Assembly (NCBI GenBank): GCA_937146805.1
Contig: CAKZRR010000057.1
Location: 1-64,000, forward strand
DNA: 64,000 nt
Reading direction: 5' to 3'
DNA from: an uncultured Owenweeksia sp.
Lineage (GTDB): Bacteria > Bacteroidota > Bacteroidia > Flavobacteriales > Schleiferiaceae
Shown here: one piece after another, positions 9,636 to 18,241 of the stretch
Layout: each line of letters starts with the position of its first letter
Position numbering within the stretch: position 1 is the first letter of the stretch
Notes under the pieces: model-generated
Database searches by the model: none
Told to the model about the DNA's origin: nothing
What the model saw: the letters and a program-made list of their open reading frames with translations, nothing else
Position numbers and translations under genes: made by a program

Positions 9636-10196
9636 CTAGAAACGTTTGGTGTATTTATGACAGTAAGGTATACCTCCAGATTTACCGTAGTAATCTTGAT
9701 GGCGGTCATCTATTTCGCTGTAAAATACACTAGCGGGGCTTAGCTCAGTGGCCACTTTATATCCTTTATCCGATAAGACCTTGATTATTTTTTCAGCAAT
9801 AGCTTTCTGCTCTTCGTTTACATAAAAAATAGCTGATCTATATTGTTCTCCTATGTCTGGACCTTGGCGGTTTATCTGAGTAGGATCGTGGGTTTCAAAA
9901 AATACCTTAAGTAAGGTTTCGTAGCTTGTAAGTTTTGGGTCAAAAATCACCTCCACGGTTTCGGCATGACCAGTTCTTCCGGTACAGACCTCTTTATAGC
10001 TAGGGTTTTTAATGTGACCACCAGTGTATCCCACTGTAGTGGAAATTACCCCTTTAACTTTTTGTAAATGATACTCAGTGCCCCAGTAGCAACCAGAAGC
10101 GAACAATGCTCTTTCCATTTTTTGATAGTTTTTTTGAGTTTGTGCTGCAATAGATAGACTGAGTAGTAGGCTGAATAAGAGACTTATTTTTTTCAT
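9636..10196 (-). CDS. msrA: Peptide-methionine (S)-S-oxide reductase MsrA, exported
   Basis: MsrA repairs methionine-S-sulfoxide in proteins. I take the ATG at 10,196, giving 186 aa with a signal peptide (ISLLFSLLLSLSIAAQ), over the longer frame start at 10,244. The catalytic cysteine is C36 in GCYWG, where the family usually has GCFWG. Downstream family segments include VGYTGGHIKNPSY, GHAETVEV and the HDPTQINRQGPDIGEQYRS block. The signal peptide implies a periplasmic or cell-surface role. It lies downstream of asd on the same strand (55-base gap). Confidence 0.92.
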   Translation of the reverse strand: MKKISLLFSLLLSLSIAAQTQKNYQKMERALFASGCYWGTEYHLQKVKGVISTTVGYTGGHIKNPSYKEVCTGRTGHAETVEVIFDPKLTSYETLLKVFFETHDPTQINRQGPDIGEQYRSAIFYVNEEQKAIAEKIIKVLSDKGYKVATELSPASVFYSEIDDRHQDYYGKSGGIPYCHKYTKRF

Positions 10197-10251
10197 GCTA
10201 ATATTTTTCCACCGTATCGCAATTTTTAGGCCATTAAACAGCACTTTTATT

Positions 10252-11226
10252 TTACTGGAGGTGCTCCATAATTTGTACCGCGTTGGTGGCAGCTCCTTTT
10301 CGGAGATTGTCAGCTACTATCCAGCAATTTAAGGTGTTTATTTGACTTAAGTCTCTTCTAATTCTACCCACAAACACATCATCCTTACCCCGTGCAAACC
10401 GAGGCATGGGGTAGGTGTTGGTTTCGTTAAAATCTTGCACAGTAATTCCAGGAGTATTGGCAAGCAGCTTGCGTACATCGCTAGTGTTAAATTCATTGGC
10501 AAATTCAATATTTACACTTTCCGAATGGCCGCCCTCAACAGGAACCCGAACAGCTGTTGCAGTTACTTCTACTTTGTCGTCTGCTAATATTTTTTTGGTT
10601 TCATTGGTCAGTTTCATCTCCTCTTTAGTGTAGCCATTGTCTAAAAAGTCATCGCAATGTGGCAAACAATTTTTGTCAATAGGGTAGGGGTAGGCCATTT
10701 CACCTGGGCTACCATTTCGCTCGTTATTTAATTGATTAATAGCTTTAACTCCCGTGCCACTAATACTTTGGTAGGTGCTTACCACCACCCTTTTTATTCG
10801 ATATTTATCGTGTAAAGGTTTTAGCACCATTACCAATTGTATGGTAGAGCAGTTGGGGTTGGCTATAATTTTATCGGTTGGTTTAAGGGCATTCCCATTA
10901 ATTTCGGGTACAATTAATTTTTTGCTTGCATCCATTCTCCAGGCAGATGAGTTATCAATGACTGTAGTTCCCACAGCCGCAAATTTTTCCGCCCATGCTA
11001 AGGAGGTACTTCCACCAGCTGAAAAAATAGCGAAGTCTGGTTGGGCTTTTAAAGCATTATCCAAGCCAATTACGGTGTAGGTTTTATTTAGAAAGTTAAT
11101 TTTTTTACCCACTGATTTTTCGCTGGCTACCAGTAACAATTCATCAAACCGAACCTGCCTTTCTGCAAGTACCTTCATCATTTCCTGCCCCACCATTCCG
11201 GTGGCTCCAACTAGTGCAATTTTCAT
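10252..11226 (-). CDS. asd: Aspartate-semialdehyde dehydrogenase
   Basis: The 324-aa enzyme reduces aspartyl phosphate to aspartate semialdehyde with NADPH, the branch point to lysine/diaminopimelate, threonine and methionine. The N-terminal GATGMVGQ is the NADP-binding loop. The nucleophile is C126 in NPNCST. SISGTG and the VEGGHSESV region give the substrate-binding and base residues. Length and motif order are those of the family. A weak CAAAATTA (minus-strand TAATTTTG) at 11,277-11,284 could be its -7 element. It is divergent from the lamin-tail gene starting at 11,303. Confidence 0.95.
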   Translation of the reverse strand: MKIALVGATGMVGQEMMKVLAERQVRFDELLLVASEKSVGKKINFLNKTYTVIGLDNALKAQPDFAIFSAGGSTSLAWAEKFAAVGTTVIDNSSAWRMDASKKLIVPEINGNALKPTDKIIANPNCSTIQLVMVLKPLHDKYRIKRVVVSTYQSISGTGVKAINQLNNERNGSPGEMAYPYPIDKNCLPHCDDFLDNGYTKEEMKLTNETKKILADDKVEVTATAVRVPVEGGHSESVNIEFANEFNTSDVRKLLANTPGITVQDFNETNTYPMPRFARGKDDVFVGRIRRDLSQINTLNCWIVADNLRKGAATNAVQIMEHLQ

Positions 11227-11302
11227 TTTTTCAAAAAAATTAATTGTAAATGGCCGCTAAACCGTATTTTGAAACACAAAATTAGCTCTATTTGCGATTG
11301 AC

Positions 11303-13903
11303 ATGTACAAGCTTTTAATTTTCTTTTTGATCCCTTTTTGGGGATGGTCACAAACCACCATTTCAGACGATTTTTCGGATGGTGATTTTATGAGTAATCC
11401 TGCTTGGGAGGGAGATACGGCACGTTTTGAAGTAGATAGTAATTTCGAATTGCATTTAAAAGATGTAGTCGCAGGTCAAAGTTATTTAAGTACGGCAAGC
11501 CCATTAATTTATAAAACTAACTGGGAGTTTTTGGTTAAAATGGCTTTTAATCCTTCTACCAGTAATTATTGTCGTGTATATTTAGTCAGCAACCAAGCTA
11601 ATGTATCCGGTAATGTTAATGGTTATTATGTTAGGTTAGGTGGCTCTTCGGCCGATAGAATATCATTGTATAAACAGAATGGAACTAGCTCAGTATTACT
11701 AGCCGAAAGTACGGATGACTGGCTAGATGAAAGTGAGGTTAATGTGCGTATTAGTGTAAACCGAGATAGTTTGGGTTTATGGTCGCTAAGTGCGGATACG
11801 GCAGGTGGAACGAACTATGTTTTGTTAGATACAGTTACAGATGTAACGTACAATCAGAGTAGCTATTTTGGTATTTTGTGTAAATACACTTCTACCCGAT
11901 CAGATAAATTCTTTTTTGATGATATATTAATTTCGGGAACGGTGTTGGTGGATACTGTAGCCCCTATTTTGCAAGGTGTTACGGTTGTAAACGATACCAC
12001 TTTGCATGTTGCGTTTTCGGAATTAGTGACGCAAGCTTCATCTCAAGACATTGCAAATTTTGAAATACTACCCGATCAAGGTTTGCCACTTTTGGCCAGG
12101 CGATTAAGCGTTAATAAAACCAGCGTGGAACTGAGCCTGCCTTCCACTTTGCAATCAAAAAAATTATATCAATTACTTGTAAACGGTGTACGAGATACAG
12201 CAGGAAATAAAGCCATCGACACTTTGGACTTTAGCTTTTTTGAACCGGAGGAGGGAGATTTGGTGATAAATGAATTGATGGTAGATCCATTGCCTGTAAT
12301 TGGTATCCCAACCAATGCATTGCCCGAACGGGAATATATAGAGTTACACAATCGCACGCAGGTACCGGTAAATTTGGAGGGGTGGACTTTAAGAATAGGA
12401 ACAACTGAGAAGCCAATTCCGAGCTATACTATAGCACCAAATGGTTTTGTGGTATTAACAAAAGATGCGGGTGTCAGCGAATTTCCGAGTTCTATAGATG
12501 TTCTAGGAATGGATATTTCTGAAACGGCTTTAACTAATAGCGGAAAAACCGTTCAACTATTAGGGCCAAAAGGCCAATTGGTTTTTGGAGTTAGTTATAC
12601 AGATGATTGGTATGCCGATAATAACAAGGATAACGGAGGATGGGCCTTAGAGCAGGTAGATCCGGATAATATTTGCGGAGGAATTGATAATTGGAAGGCA
12701 TCAATAGCAGTTATAGGGGGTACTCCGGGAGCAACAAACAGCGTATATGGTGTAAACCCCGATACTACAAACCCAGTATTGCAACGTTTGGCAATTGCGG
12801 GCGATAGTGCGGTGACACTTTTTTTTAGTGAGCGAGTAGAGCCTAACCTGCTATTGGATTTGGATAACTACTGGCTGAATCCATTGATAGAAGTGGCCTC
12901 TGTGGAGATTGAGGAGCCCTATAGAAACAAGATTAAACTGGTGTTTAAGACCCAAATTACGTCCGAGCAGGTTTACAAACTTAGCTTAAAGGAATGGCCT
13001 ACCGATTGTAGCTTGAACGAGACAAAACGAGACACCTTGATTTTTGCTATTCCTAGCGAACCAATAATTGGTGACTTGCTATTAAGTGAGGTGCTTTTTA
13101 ACCCCAAAAGTGGAGGTTCTGATTTTATAGAAATTTACAATAACTCGGATAAGCTATTTGACCTTAGTAAATTACGTTTTTCGAATTGGGATGCAGAGCT
13201 TGAGGAAATGGTTGATGCGGAACAGCTAACAGAACTTGGCTTTTTGTTAGAACCACATGGCTATTATGCTTTTTGCACCGATAAAATTTATTTGCAAAAT
13301 AATTACATTTTAAAAGATCCAGATAATGTTCTAGAGGTGGAAGACTTACCAAGTATGAATGATGACGAAGGAAGTATAGCTATTGGTACGGCTGGTCTGG
13401 AAGTATTAGATTATTTGGAGTATAGCCAAGGTTGGCATTTGGCTTTTATAAAGGATGAAGAAGGAATAAGCTTGGAAAGGAGAGACTTTGCAGCAGAAAC
13501 GAACCGAAAAGATAATTGGCAAAGCGCAGCAGCCGCTGCTGGTTTTGCTACACCTGGATATGAAAACAGCCAATACGTGCAAGTGGTGTATGGTGCTGAG
13601 CTTACATTAAGCTCAAAGGTGTTTTCGCCTAATTTAGATGGTTACCAAGACGTTCTTACCCTCTCCTATCAATTCAAAACTGCTAATAATGTGGTATCGG
13701 CATCGGTTTGGACAAGTACAGGAATGAAACTAGTGGATTTGCGAGATAAAGAAACGGTAGGTCAAAAAGGATTTATTACTTGGGATGGGTCGGATGAAAA
13801 AGGAGCGCTACAAACCAGTGGAATTTATATTATTGTTTTTGAATATTTTAATGCGAATGGTGAAAATGAGATTCAGCGGAAAAGTGTTGTATTGAGCAGG
13901 TAA
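11303..13903 (+). CDS. Secreted lamin-tail-domain protein with FlgD-like C-terminal domain
   Basis: The 866-aa protein starts with a signal peptide (LLIFFLIPFWGWSQ). Domain order: an N-terminal jellyroll-like segment (about 20-210), a Big_5/SbsA-type Ig domain beginning DTVAPILQG (about 215-315), a first lamin-tail domain (DLVINELMVDP, EYIELHN; about 320-480), a second Ig segment, and a second lamin-tail domain (LLLSEVLFNP, DFIEIYNN; about 595-760). The C-terminal FSPNLDGYQD...SGIYIIVFEYF segment is of the FlgD/gliding-motility-associated type. Such proteins are exported to the cell surface in Bacteroidota, probably by type IX secretion. Ligand and role are unknown. Confidence 0.8.
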   Translation: MYKLLIFFLIPFWGWSQTTISDDFSDGDFMSNPAWEGDTARFEVDSNFELHLKDVVAGQSYLSTASPLIYKTNWEFLVKMAFNPSTSNYCRVYLVSNQANVSGNVNGYYVRLGGSSADRISLYKQNGTSSVLLAESTDDWLDESEVNVRISVNRDSLGLWSLSADTAGGTNYVLLDTVTDVTYNQSSYFGILCKYTSTRSDKFFFDDILISGTVLVDTVAPILQGVTVVNDTTLHVAFSELVTQASSQDIANFEILPDQGLPLLARRLSVNKTSVELSLPSTLQSKKLYQLLVNGVRDTAGNKAIDTLDFSFFEPEEGDLVINELMVDPLPVIGIPTNALPEREYIELHNRTQVPVNLEGWTLRIGTTEKPIPSYTIAPNGFVVLTKDAGVSEFPSSIDVLGMDISETALTNSGKTVQLLGPKGQLVFGVSYTDDWYADNNKDNGGWALEQVDPDNICGGIDNWKASIAVIGGTPGATNSVYGVNPDTTNPVLQRLAIAGDSAVTLFFSERVEPNLLLDLDNYWLNPLIEVASVEIEEPYRNKIKLVFKTQITSEQVYKLSLKEWPTDCSLNETKRDTLIFAIPSEPIIGDLLLSEVLFNPKSGGSDFIEIYNNSDKLFDLSKLRFSNWDAELEEMVDAEQLTELGFLLEPHGYYAFCTDKIYLQNNYILKDPDNVLEVEDLPSMNDDEGSIAIGTAGLEVLDYLEYSQGWHLAFIKDEEGISLERRDFAAETNRKDNWQSAAAAAGFATPGYENSQYVQVVYGAELTLSSKVFSPNLDGYQDVLTLSYQFKTANNVVSASVWTSTGMKLVDLRDKETVGQKGFITWDGSDEKGALQTSGIYIIVFEYFNANGENEIQRKSVVLSR

Positions 13904-13977
13904 CCGTTTTTCTCCAATGTTGCTGCCTTTTCAAACAGGCGGTTTATATTTTTAGATACCCACACTAAAATTGCGAC

Positions 13978-15006
13978 ATGAATAAGCAAGACAAGATAAA
14001 TGCTTTTGACCCTAATGGCGCGTCATTAAACAGCAGTCTTTTTGGTTTGCCATTTACAGACGAAGAGAGTGAAGCTTGGGTACTACCAGTACCTTGGGAG
14101 GTAACGGTAAGCTATGGCGAAGGCGCAGCTAAAGGACCAAGAGCTATTTTGGAGGCCTCTAAACAAGTTGATTTGTTTGATAGTATACTCGAAAATGCCT
14201 GGCATAAAGGTGTTTACATGTTAAAGGAAGATCCGTATACGGTAGATTTAAACAATAGTTTAAAGAATAAGGCGAAAGAGTACATTGAAGCTGGAAATCA
14301 AGAGGCTGACTTAGTGTTAAATCAGATTAATCAGGATACTCGAAAAATGCAAGAGTTGCTAGAGCAAAGGTGTCATTCGGCTTTGGCTAAAAATAAACGA
14401 CTTATTATTTTAGGAGGAGATCACAGCGTACCACTGGCTTACTTAAGGGTCTTGGCTAAGTTTCATGGGTCGTTTGGTGTTTTGCAAATAGATGCCCATG
14501 CCGATTTACGTAAGGCATACGAAGGATTCGAGTTTTCGCACGCTTCCATTATGCACAATGCTTTAGAGTTAAATGAGTTAACTAAACTAGTGCAGGTAGG
14601 TATTAGAGATTATTGTGAAGAGGAAAACAATAGAATACAAACGAGTCCAAATCGAATATCAACTTTTTTTGACCGTACGTTAAAAAATGAGCAGTACCAA
14701 GGGATTACTTGGGATGAACAATGTGATAATATTGTAGCAGAGTTGCCACAAAAAGTATATATAAGTTTTGATATTGATGGATTGGACCCTAAATTATGTC
14801 CAAATACAGGAACCCCTGTGGCAGGAGGATTTGAAACAGAGGAGGTGTTGTATTTACTGGAAAAAGTGGCTCGATCTGGGAGAGAGATTGTTGGGATGGA
14901 TTTATGTGAGGTAGTACCAGGAGATGATGATTGGGATGCTAACGTTGCGGCTCGTTTGATTTATCGAATGGCAAATATATGGGCACTTAATGCCAGCTTA
15001 CTCTAA
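13978..15006 (+). CDS. speB: Agmatinase / ureohydrolase family
   Basis: The 342-aa protein has the binuclear-manganese motifs of the arginase superfamily: GGDHS, DAHADLR and SFDIDGLDP. Agmatinase would cleave agmatine to putrescine and urea, the step after the arginine decarboxylase at 4,911. The sequence could also be arginase or formimidoylglutamase; the polyamine genes nearby favour agmatinase. Downstream, 36 bases after its stop, began the exonuclease gene now split by the transposon, so the two may once have been co-transcribed. Confidence 0.87.
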   Translation: MNKQDKINAFDPNGASLNSSLFGLPFTDEESEAWVLPVPWEVTVSYGEGAAKGPRAILEASKQVDLFDSILENAWHKGVYMLKEDPYTVDLNNSLKNKAKEYIEAGNQEADLVLNQINQDTRKMQELLEQRCHSALAKNKRLIILGGDHSVPLAYLRVLAKFHGSFGVLQIDAHADLRKAYEGFEFSHASIMHNALELNELTKLVQVGIRDYCEEENNRIQTSPNRISTFFDRTLKNEQYQGITWDEQCDNIVAELPQKVYISFDIDGLDPKLCPNTGTPVAGGFETEEVLYLLEKVARSGREIVGMDLCEVVPGDDDWDANVAARLIYRMANIWALNASLL

Positions 15007-15042
15007 ATTACTACCTTACGGTTTTAAGCCAAAACCCATTGT

Positions 15043-15073
15043 ATGTCAGCACCCATTAACATTAATAAAATAT
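15043..15073 (+). pseudogene. 5' fragment of the transposon-split 3'-5' exonuclease gene
   Basis: The ATG at 15,043 opens a frame encoding MSAPININ that runs into the transposon. Removing the element and one copy of the 8-bp duplication joins it in frame to the segment at 18,929, restoring the usual family N-terminus (KILFLDIETV follows directly). It lies 36 bases after speB. This is the only copy of the start codon of that gene. Confidence 0.85.
15066..15073. repeat. Target-site duplication, left copy
   Basis: TAAAATAT lies immediately outside the left inverted repeat and is identical to 18,921-18,928 outside the right one. Eight bases is the duplication length of IS1595-family elements. 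A ninth base does not match. Confidence 0.93.
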
Positions 15074-15099
15074 GGTAACTATATACTTGTTTACACTAA
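15074..15099 (+). repeat. Left terminal inverted repeat of the transposon
   Basis: A 26-bp repeat beginning GGTAACTATATAC is a perfect reverse complement of 18,895-18,920. The match stops at base 27, so the boundary is sharp. Confidence 0.95.
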
Positions 15100-15104
15100 G
15101 TAAT

Positions 15105-15135
15105 TTGCGTTTTGTGTAATTAACTACTATATTTG
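15105..15135 (+). promoter_or_regulatory. Transposase promoter
   Basis: TTG at 15,105-15,107 and TATATTTG at 15,128-15,135 are 20 bases apart, matching the Bacteroidota promoter. The predicted start of transcription is about 15-20 bases before the ATG at 15,158. The promoter lies just inside the left inverted repeat. Confidence 0.6.
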
Positions 15136-15157
15136 TAGTGTAATAATCGACATCACT

Positions 15158-16078
15158 ATGGTCAACACTACAGAATTTAACAGCATCATAGAGCTTTTAC
15201 AAGCTTTCCCAGACGAGCAATCTTGTATTGACCATCTTGAAAAACTACGATGGAACGGTAATGTAGTTTCACCGTTCGATTCATCATCTACTGTTTACGA
15301 CTGTAAAGGCAACCGCTATAAGTGTAAAAACACAGGTAAGTATTTTAACGTAAAAACAGCTACTCTTTTTGACAATACTAAAGTAGCACTTCAAAAGTGG
15401 TTTTTAGGTATTTGGTTGGTAACTTCTCACAAAAAAGGTATAAGTTCTTTACAGTTAGGGCGCGACTTAAAGGTTACCCAAAAGACTGCTTGGTTTATGT
15501 TACAACGAATTAGAGAGTGCTTTGGCATTGATAATGACGTTAAATTAGACAATGAAGTAGAAGCAGACGAAACTTATGTAGGTGGTAAGAATAAGAACCG
15601 CCACAACTCAAAGAAAGTACCACATTCACAAGGGCGCAGCGCAAAAGACAAAACACCTGTTGTAGGTATGATTGAAAGAAGTGGTAAACTAAAAGCCGTA
15701 AAAGTTGACAATGTGCGCTCCGAAACTCTTACTAGAGAGATAATAAAGAGCGTAAAAGAATCTGCAACCCTATATACTGATGAATGGATGGGATACAAAG
15801 GAGTTTCTAGGATTTACGACCATAGCGTAGTTAAGCATAACCAAGGTCAGTATGTAAATGGTAGAATCCACACGAATACCATAGAAGGGTTCTGGTCACT
15901 TTTAAAGCGTGGAATCTTTGGGGTATATCACTTTACTTCTAAGAAGCACTTACAACGCTACGTTGATGAGTTTGTATTTCGTTACAATAGCAGAAATACA
16001 ACTGAGCAAATTAGATTTGATATACTATTAGGAAATATGGAGCATAGACTAACTTATAAAGAATTGATAAATGATTAG
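15158..16078 (+). CDS. IS1595-family (ISXO2-like) transposase
   Basis: The 306-aa protein has the DDE-type core of the ISXO2-like domain: D137 in VEADETYVGG, D208 in LYTDEWMGYKG, and N240/E243 in HTNTIEGFWSLLKRG. The N-terminal zinc-ribbon region (residues 25-75) lacks the usual first Cys pair; SPFDSSS stands where CPxCGS is expected, although the downstream KCKNTGKYFNVKT part is kept. Its frame is intact. It catalyses movement of the surrounding element. The stop overlaps the ATG of the next gene by 8 bases, so the two are translated together. Confidence 0.93.
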   Translation: MVNTTEFNSIIELLQAFPDEQSCIDHLEKLRWNGNVVSPFDSSSTVYDCKGNRYKCKNTGKYFNVKTATLFDNTKVALQKWFLGIWLVTSHKKGISSLQLGRDLKVTQKTAWFMLQRIRECFGIDNDVKLDNEVEADETYVGGKNKNRHNSKKVPHSQGRSAKDKTPVVGMIERSGKLKAVKVDNVRSETLTREIIKSVKESATLYTDEWMGYKGVSRIYDHSVVKHNQGQYVNGRIHTNTIEGFWSLLKRGIFGVYHFTSKKHLQRYVDEFVFRYNSRNTTEQIRFDILLGNMEHRLTYKELIND

Positions 16079-17057
16079 GATTAATTTACCTAAAGCAACA
16101 CACCAAGGCGAGCTGGATGTTAATGGTATTTCTATTTCCTGTGCTGTATTAGACAACGGGCAAAGAGTTTTATCAGCTAGAAGTGTAATGGCTTCATTAG
16201 GTAGGAAATGGAAAGGAACCCCTAGCGGTACTGAATTACCTGTTTTTATCAGCGCAAAGAACCTTAAGGATTTCATTAGTAATGAGTTGAAGGTGGTACT
16301 AAACCCTATAAGCTACACCACAATAACAGGTGCTGAAAGTAGTGGTTATAGTGCGGAATTGTTGCCATTAATATGTGATGTTTATATCAGAGCAGAAAAG
16401 AGTGGGGTACTAACTTCAACTCAAATACCAGTAGCCGAGAGAGCATATAAATTACTAAGCGGATTTGCTACAGTAGGTATAATTGCACTTATTGATGAAG
16501 CTACTGGGTATCAGTACGAGCGCGAAAGGGATGAGTTACAAAAAATACTAAAGGCATATATATCTAACGAACTATTACCTTGGCAAAAACAATTTCCTGA
16601 CATATATTACAAAGAGCTTTTTAGACTTAATGGATGGGATTTTACTGTGAATGGTATTAAGAAAAGACCTGGGGTTATAGGTAAATGGACTAATACTCTT
16701 ATCTATGATGAATTACCTGATGGTGTACTTGCTGAGCTTCGTAAAAATACACCCAAAAGCAAGTCAGGCAATTATACAGCTAGGCTACATCAAAGCTTAA
16801 CCACTGATGTTGGCAACCCACACTTAACAGCTCAGATAAATCAAATGATTGTTCTGTTTCAGTTATCTGACAACATGAAGCATATGTGGTCGCAATTCAA
16901 AAAATTAAAGAGCAGAAAACAGGGGCAATTCGAAATACCCTTTAAATTTGACAGACAAGGCCACACAAAGGAGCTTAAGCAAATTGAAACTCAAGCTGAA
17001 CCCAAAGGCTTTGATGTTAAACTAAAACAAGCTTTAGATTATAACCCAAAAGAATAA
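16071..17057 (+). CDS. P63C-domain protein, transposon passenger
   Basis: The 328-aa protein carries a P63C domain at about residues 170-285. The marks are WQKQFPDIYYKELFRLNGW, RPGVIGKWTN, DELPDGVLAELRKNTP, and a YTARLHQSLTTDVGNPHL block before a helical QLSDNM segment. P63C is a phage-type domain often found with antirepressor or KilA-N-like parts; its molecular function is not established. The ATG (16,071) lies inside the transposase stop region, which suggests coupled translation. This could be a transposition partner, a regulator or simply captured phage DNA. Confidence 0.78.
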   Translation: MIRINLPKATHQGELDVNGISISCAVLDNGQRVLSARSVMASLGRKWKGTPSGTELPVFISAKNLKDFISNELKVVLNPISYTTITGAESSGYSAELLPLICDVYIRAEKSGVLTSTQIPVAERAYKLLSGFATVGIIALIDEATGYQYERERDELQKILKAYISNELLPWQKQFPDIYYKELFRLNGWDFTVNGIKKRPGVIGKWTNTLIYDELPDGVLAELRKNTPKSKSGNYTARLHQSLTTDVGNPHLTAQINQMIVLFQLSDNMKHMWSQFKKLKSRKQGQFEIPFKFDRQGHTKELKQIETQAEPKGFDVKLKQALDYNPKE

Positions 17058-17171
17058 CCTTATGGTTGATTATTCGCTTTTACCGACTCAGAAAACTCAT
17101 CAATGGAAATAGATATTTTAGTCCACTAACTAATTTTCAATGAAAAAGAAAAGACGAGAGCGTGTTTTCAG

Positions 17172-17189
17172 TACTTCTAACTAGAAGTA
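17172..17189 (-). terminator. Short hairpin at the end of the toxin-like gene
   Basis: TACTTCT (17,172-17,178) and AGAAGTA (17,183-17,189) form a 7-bp stem with a 4-base loop across the stop codon of the minus-strand operon. There is no strong U-tract, so termination is only possible. It sits between the two convergent gene sets of the transposon. Confidence 0.3.
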
Positions 17190-17774
17190 TAGCATTTCCG
17201 CATCTGGGTTTTTGTACTCATCAGGGTAGACGACCATAAAGTTTCTACAATTCAAAGAGTCTTGATTAACTAAACAGATTTGAACCTCTGGGTGTAAGTT
17301 TACCCTAGCCATTTTCCCAATAGCTAATTGTACAAAATCCTCATAATCCTCATCCGAAACACTAATAAATGAATTTTCTCCATAAGCTCTTATCGCGTCA
17401 TAAGGAAAAGCATCCATTTCTCTGAGGTGTTCAATAATATACGCCACAGTTATTCTTTCATTATTAATCTCGTCATCGTCACACATATCGTGAAATACCT
17501 CTTCGAGCTGTCTTCGATGAGAACCACTACCAAGTAAGTCAAAGCAAGACTCATCAATATCTAATTGTGCAGCACATATCACATATGAACCGTAGCGCGC
17601 TCTAGGCCCCCAATTTTTAGCAAGTAAAATGTCGTCATCCCAAAAATAGTAACCTGTGCCAAGCCAAGCATTTCTTCTTCTAGCTTGATATGGCCCATTG
17701 ATCTCTAAGTCTTCCAAGTGCTGCCCTTGTTCAAACCGATCTTCTAAGGTTTGGTATCCAATTGTCTTGAACAT
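17181..17774 (-). CDS. Putative ADP-ribosyltransferase-fold toxin (TAC operon)
   Basis: The 197-aa protein has the segment NAWLGTGYYFWDDDILLAKNWG (residues 35-56). It resembles the G-x-G-x-Y-F-W/L...A-x-x-W/Y-A/G signature that follows the NAD-binding strand in PARP/DUF3990-type ADP-ribosyltransferases. I cannot assign the complete H/R-Y-E triad with confidence. No signal peptide or membrane helix is visible, so it should act in the cytoplasm. It is the last gene of a three-gene operon, 15 bases after a SecB-like chaperone. In CmdTAC-type systems an ADP-ribosyltransferase toxin is held by an antitoxin that needs a SecB-like chaperone. The toxin call is an inference from the motif and neighbours. 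Confidence 0.5.
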   Translation of the reverse strand: MFKTIGYQTLEDRFEQGQHLEDLEINGPYQARRRNAWLGTGYYFWDDDILLAKNWGPRARYGSYVICAAQLDIDESCFDLLGSGSHRRQLEEVFHDMCDDDEINNERITVAYIIEHLREMDAFPYDAIRAYGENSFISVSDEDYEDFVQLAIGKMARVNLHPEVQICLVNQDSLNCRNFMVVYPDEYKNPDAEMLYF

Positions 17775-17789
17775 AATAAAGAATGCTGA

Positions 17790-18227
17790 TTAAAACTCAG
17801 TGTTTTGCTCTAGCTTTTCTTTAAGAACCGCAAGATTCATGGTTGGGATTATTAAAGGCTTTACGTTTGCTTGCAGGGTAAGGGTGCTGATAAACGCTCT
17901 AACGTAAGGAAACATAATAGCTAGTGCGTTTGAATAGAAATAACTTGGTACATCTTCTTTAGAAGTCAACTCTCTATCAAATACAAAGTTCGCACTCATA
18001 ATTGTTTGTGCTACAACTTCAGGATCAGAGTGCTCTTTCTCGCCAAGAGAAGCGATGAATTGTAAATCTACAAAGCAGGCTCTTTTGTCAGAACTAAAAA
18101 AAGCGGTGGGCATGAAGGATAAATCCAGTTCTAATTTAGACTTAGGAATATCAAAATTTAAGATAGCGTTTTTAAAGTTGTAATCATTGAGGGAAAAGGT
18201 GGCTGCAATAGGTCTGTTGGTGTTCAT
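17790..18227 (-). CDS. SecB-like chaperone (TAC operon)
   Basis: The 145-aa protein has the C-terminal SecB signature: SNALAIMFPYVRAFISTLT followed by PLIIPTMNLAVLKEKLE (residues 99-140), with an N-terminal beta-rich half. General SecB is a proteobacterial export chaperone. Solitary SecB-like genes in other phyla usually belong to toxin-antitoxin-chaperone systems, where the chaperone protects an unstable antitoxin. Its place between a small gene and a toxin-like gene, with 14- and 15-base gaps, fits that role. It is cytoplasmic, with no signal peptide. Confidence 0.8.
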   Translation of the reverse strand: MNTNRPIAATFSLNDYNFKNAILNFDIPKSKLELDLSFMPTAFFSSDKRACFVDLQFIASLGEKEHSDPEVVAQTIMSANFVFDRELTSKEDVPSYFYSNALAIMFPYVRAFISTLTLQANVKPLIIPTMNLAVLKEKLEQNTEF

Positions 18228-18241
18228 TTTTGTGTTTTGGG

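Noticed and set aside
17790-18227. SecB-like protein as a general secretion chaperone
   Set aside because: It lies inside a transposon between a small gene and a toxin-like gene, and Bacteroidota do not use SecB as a housekeeping factor.
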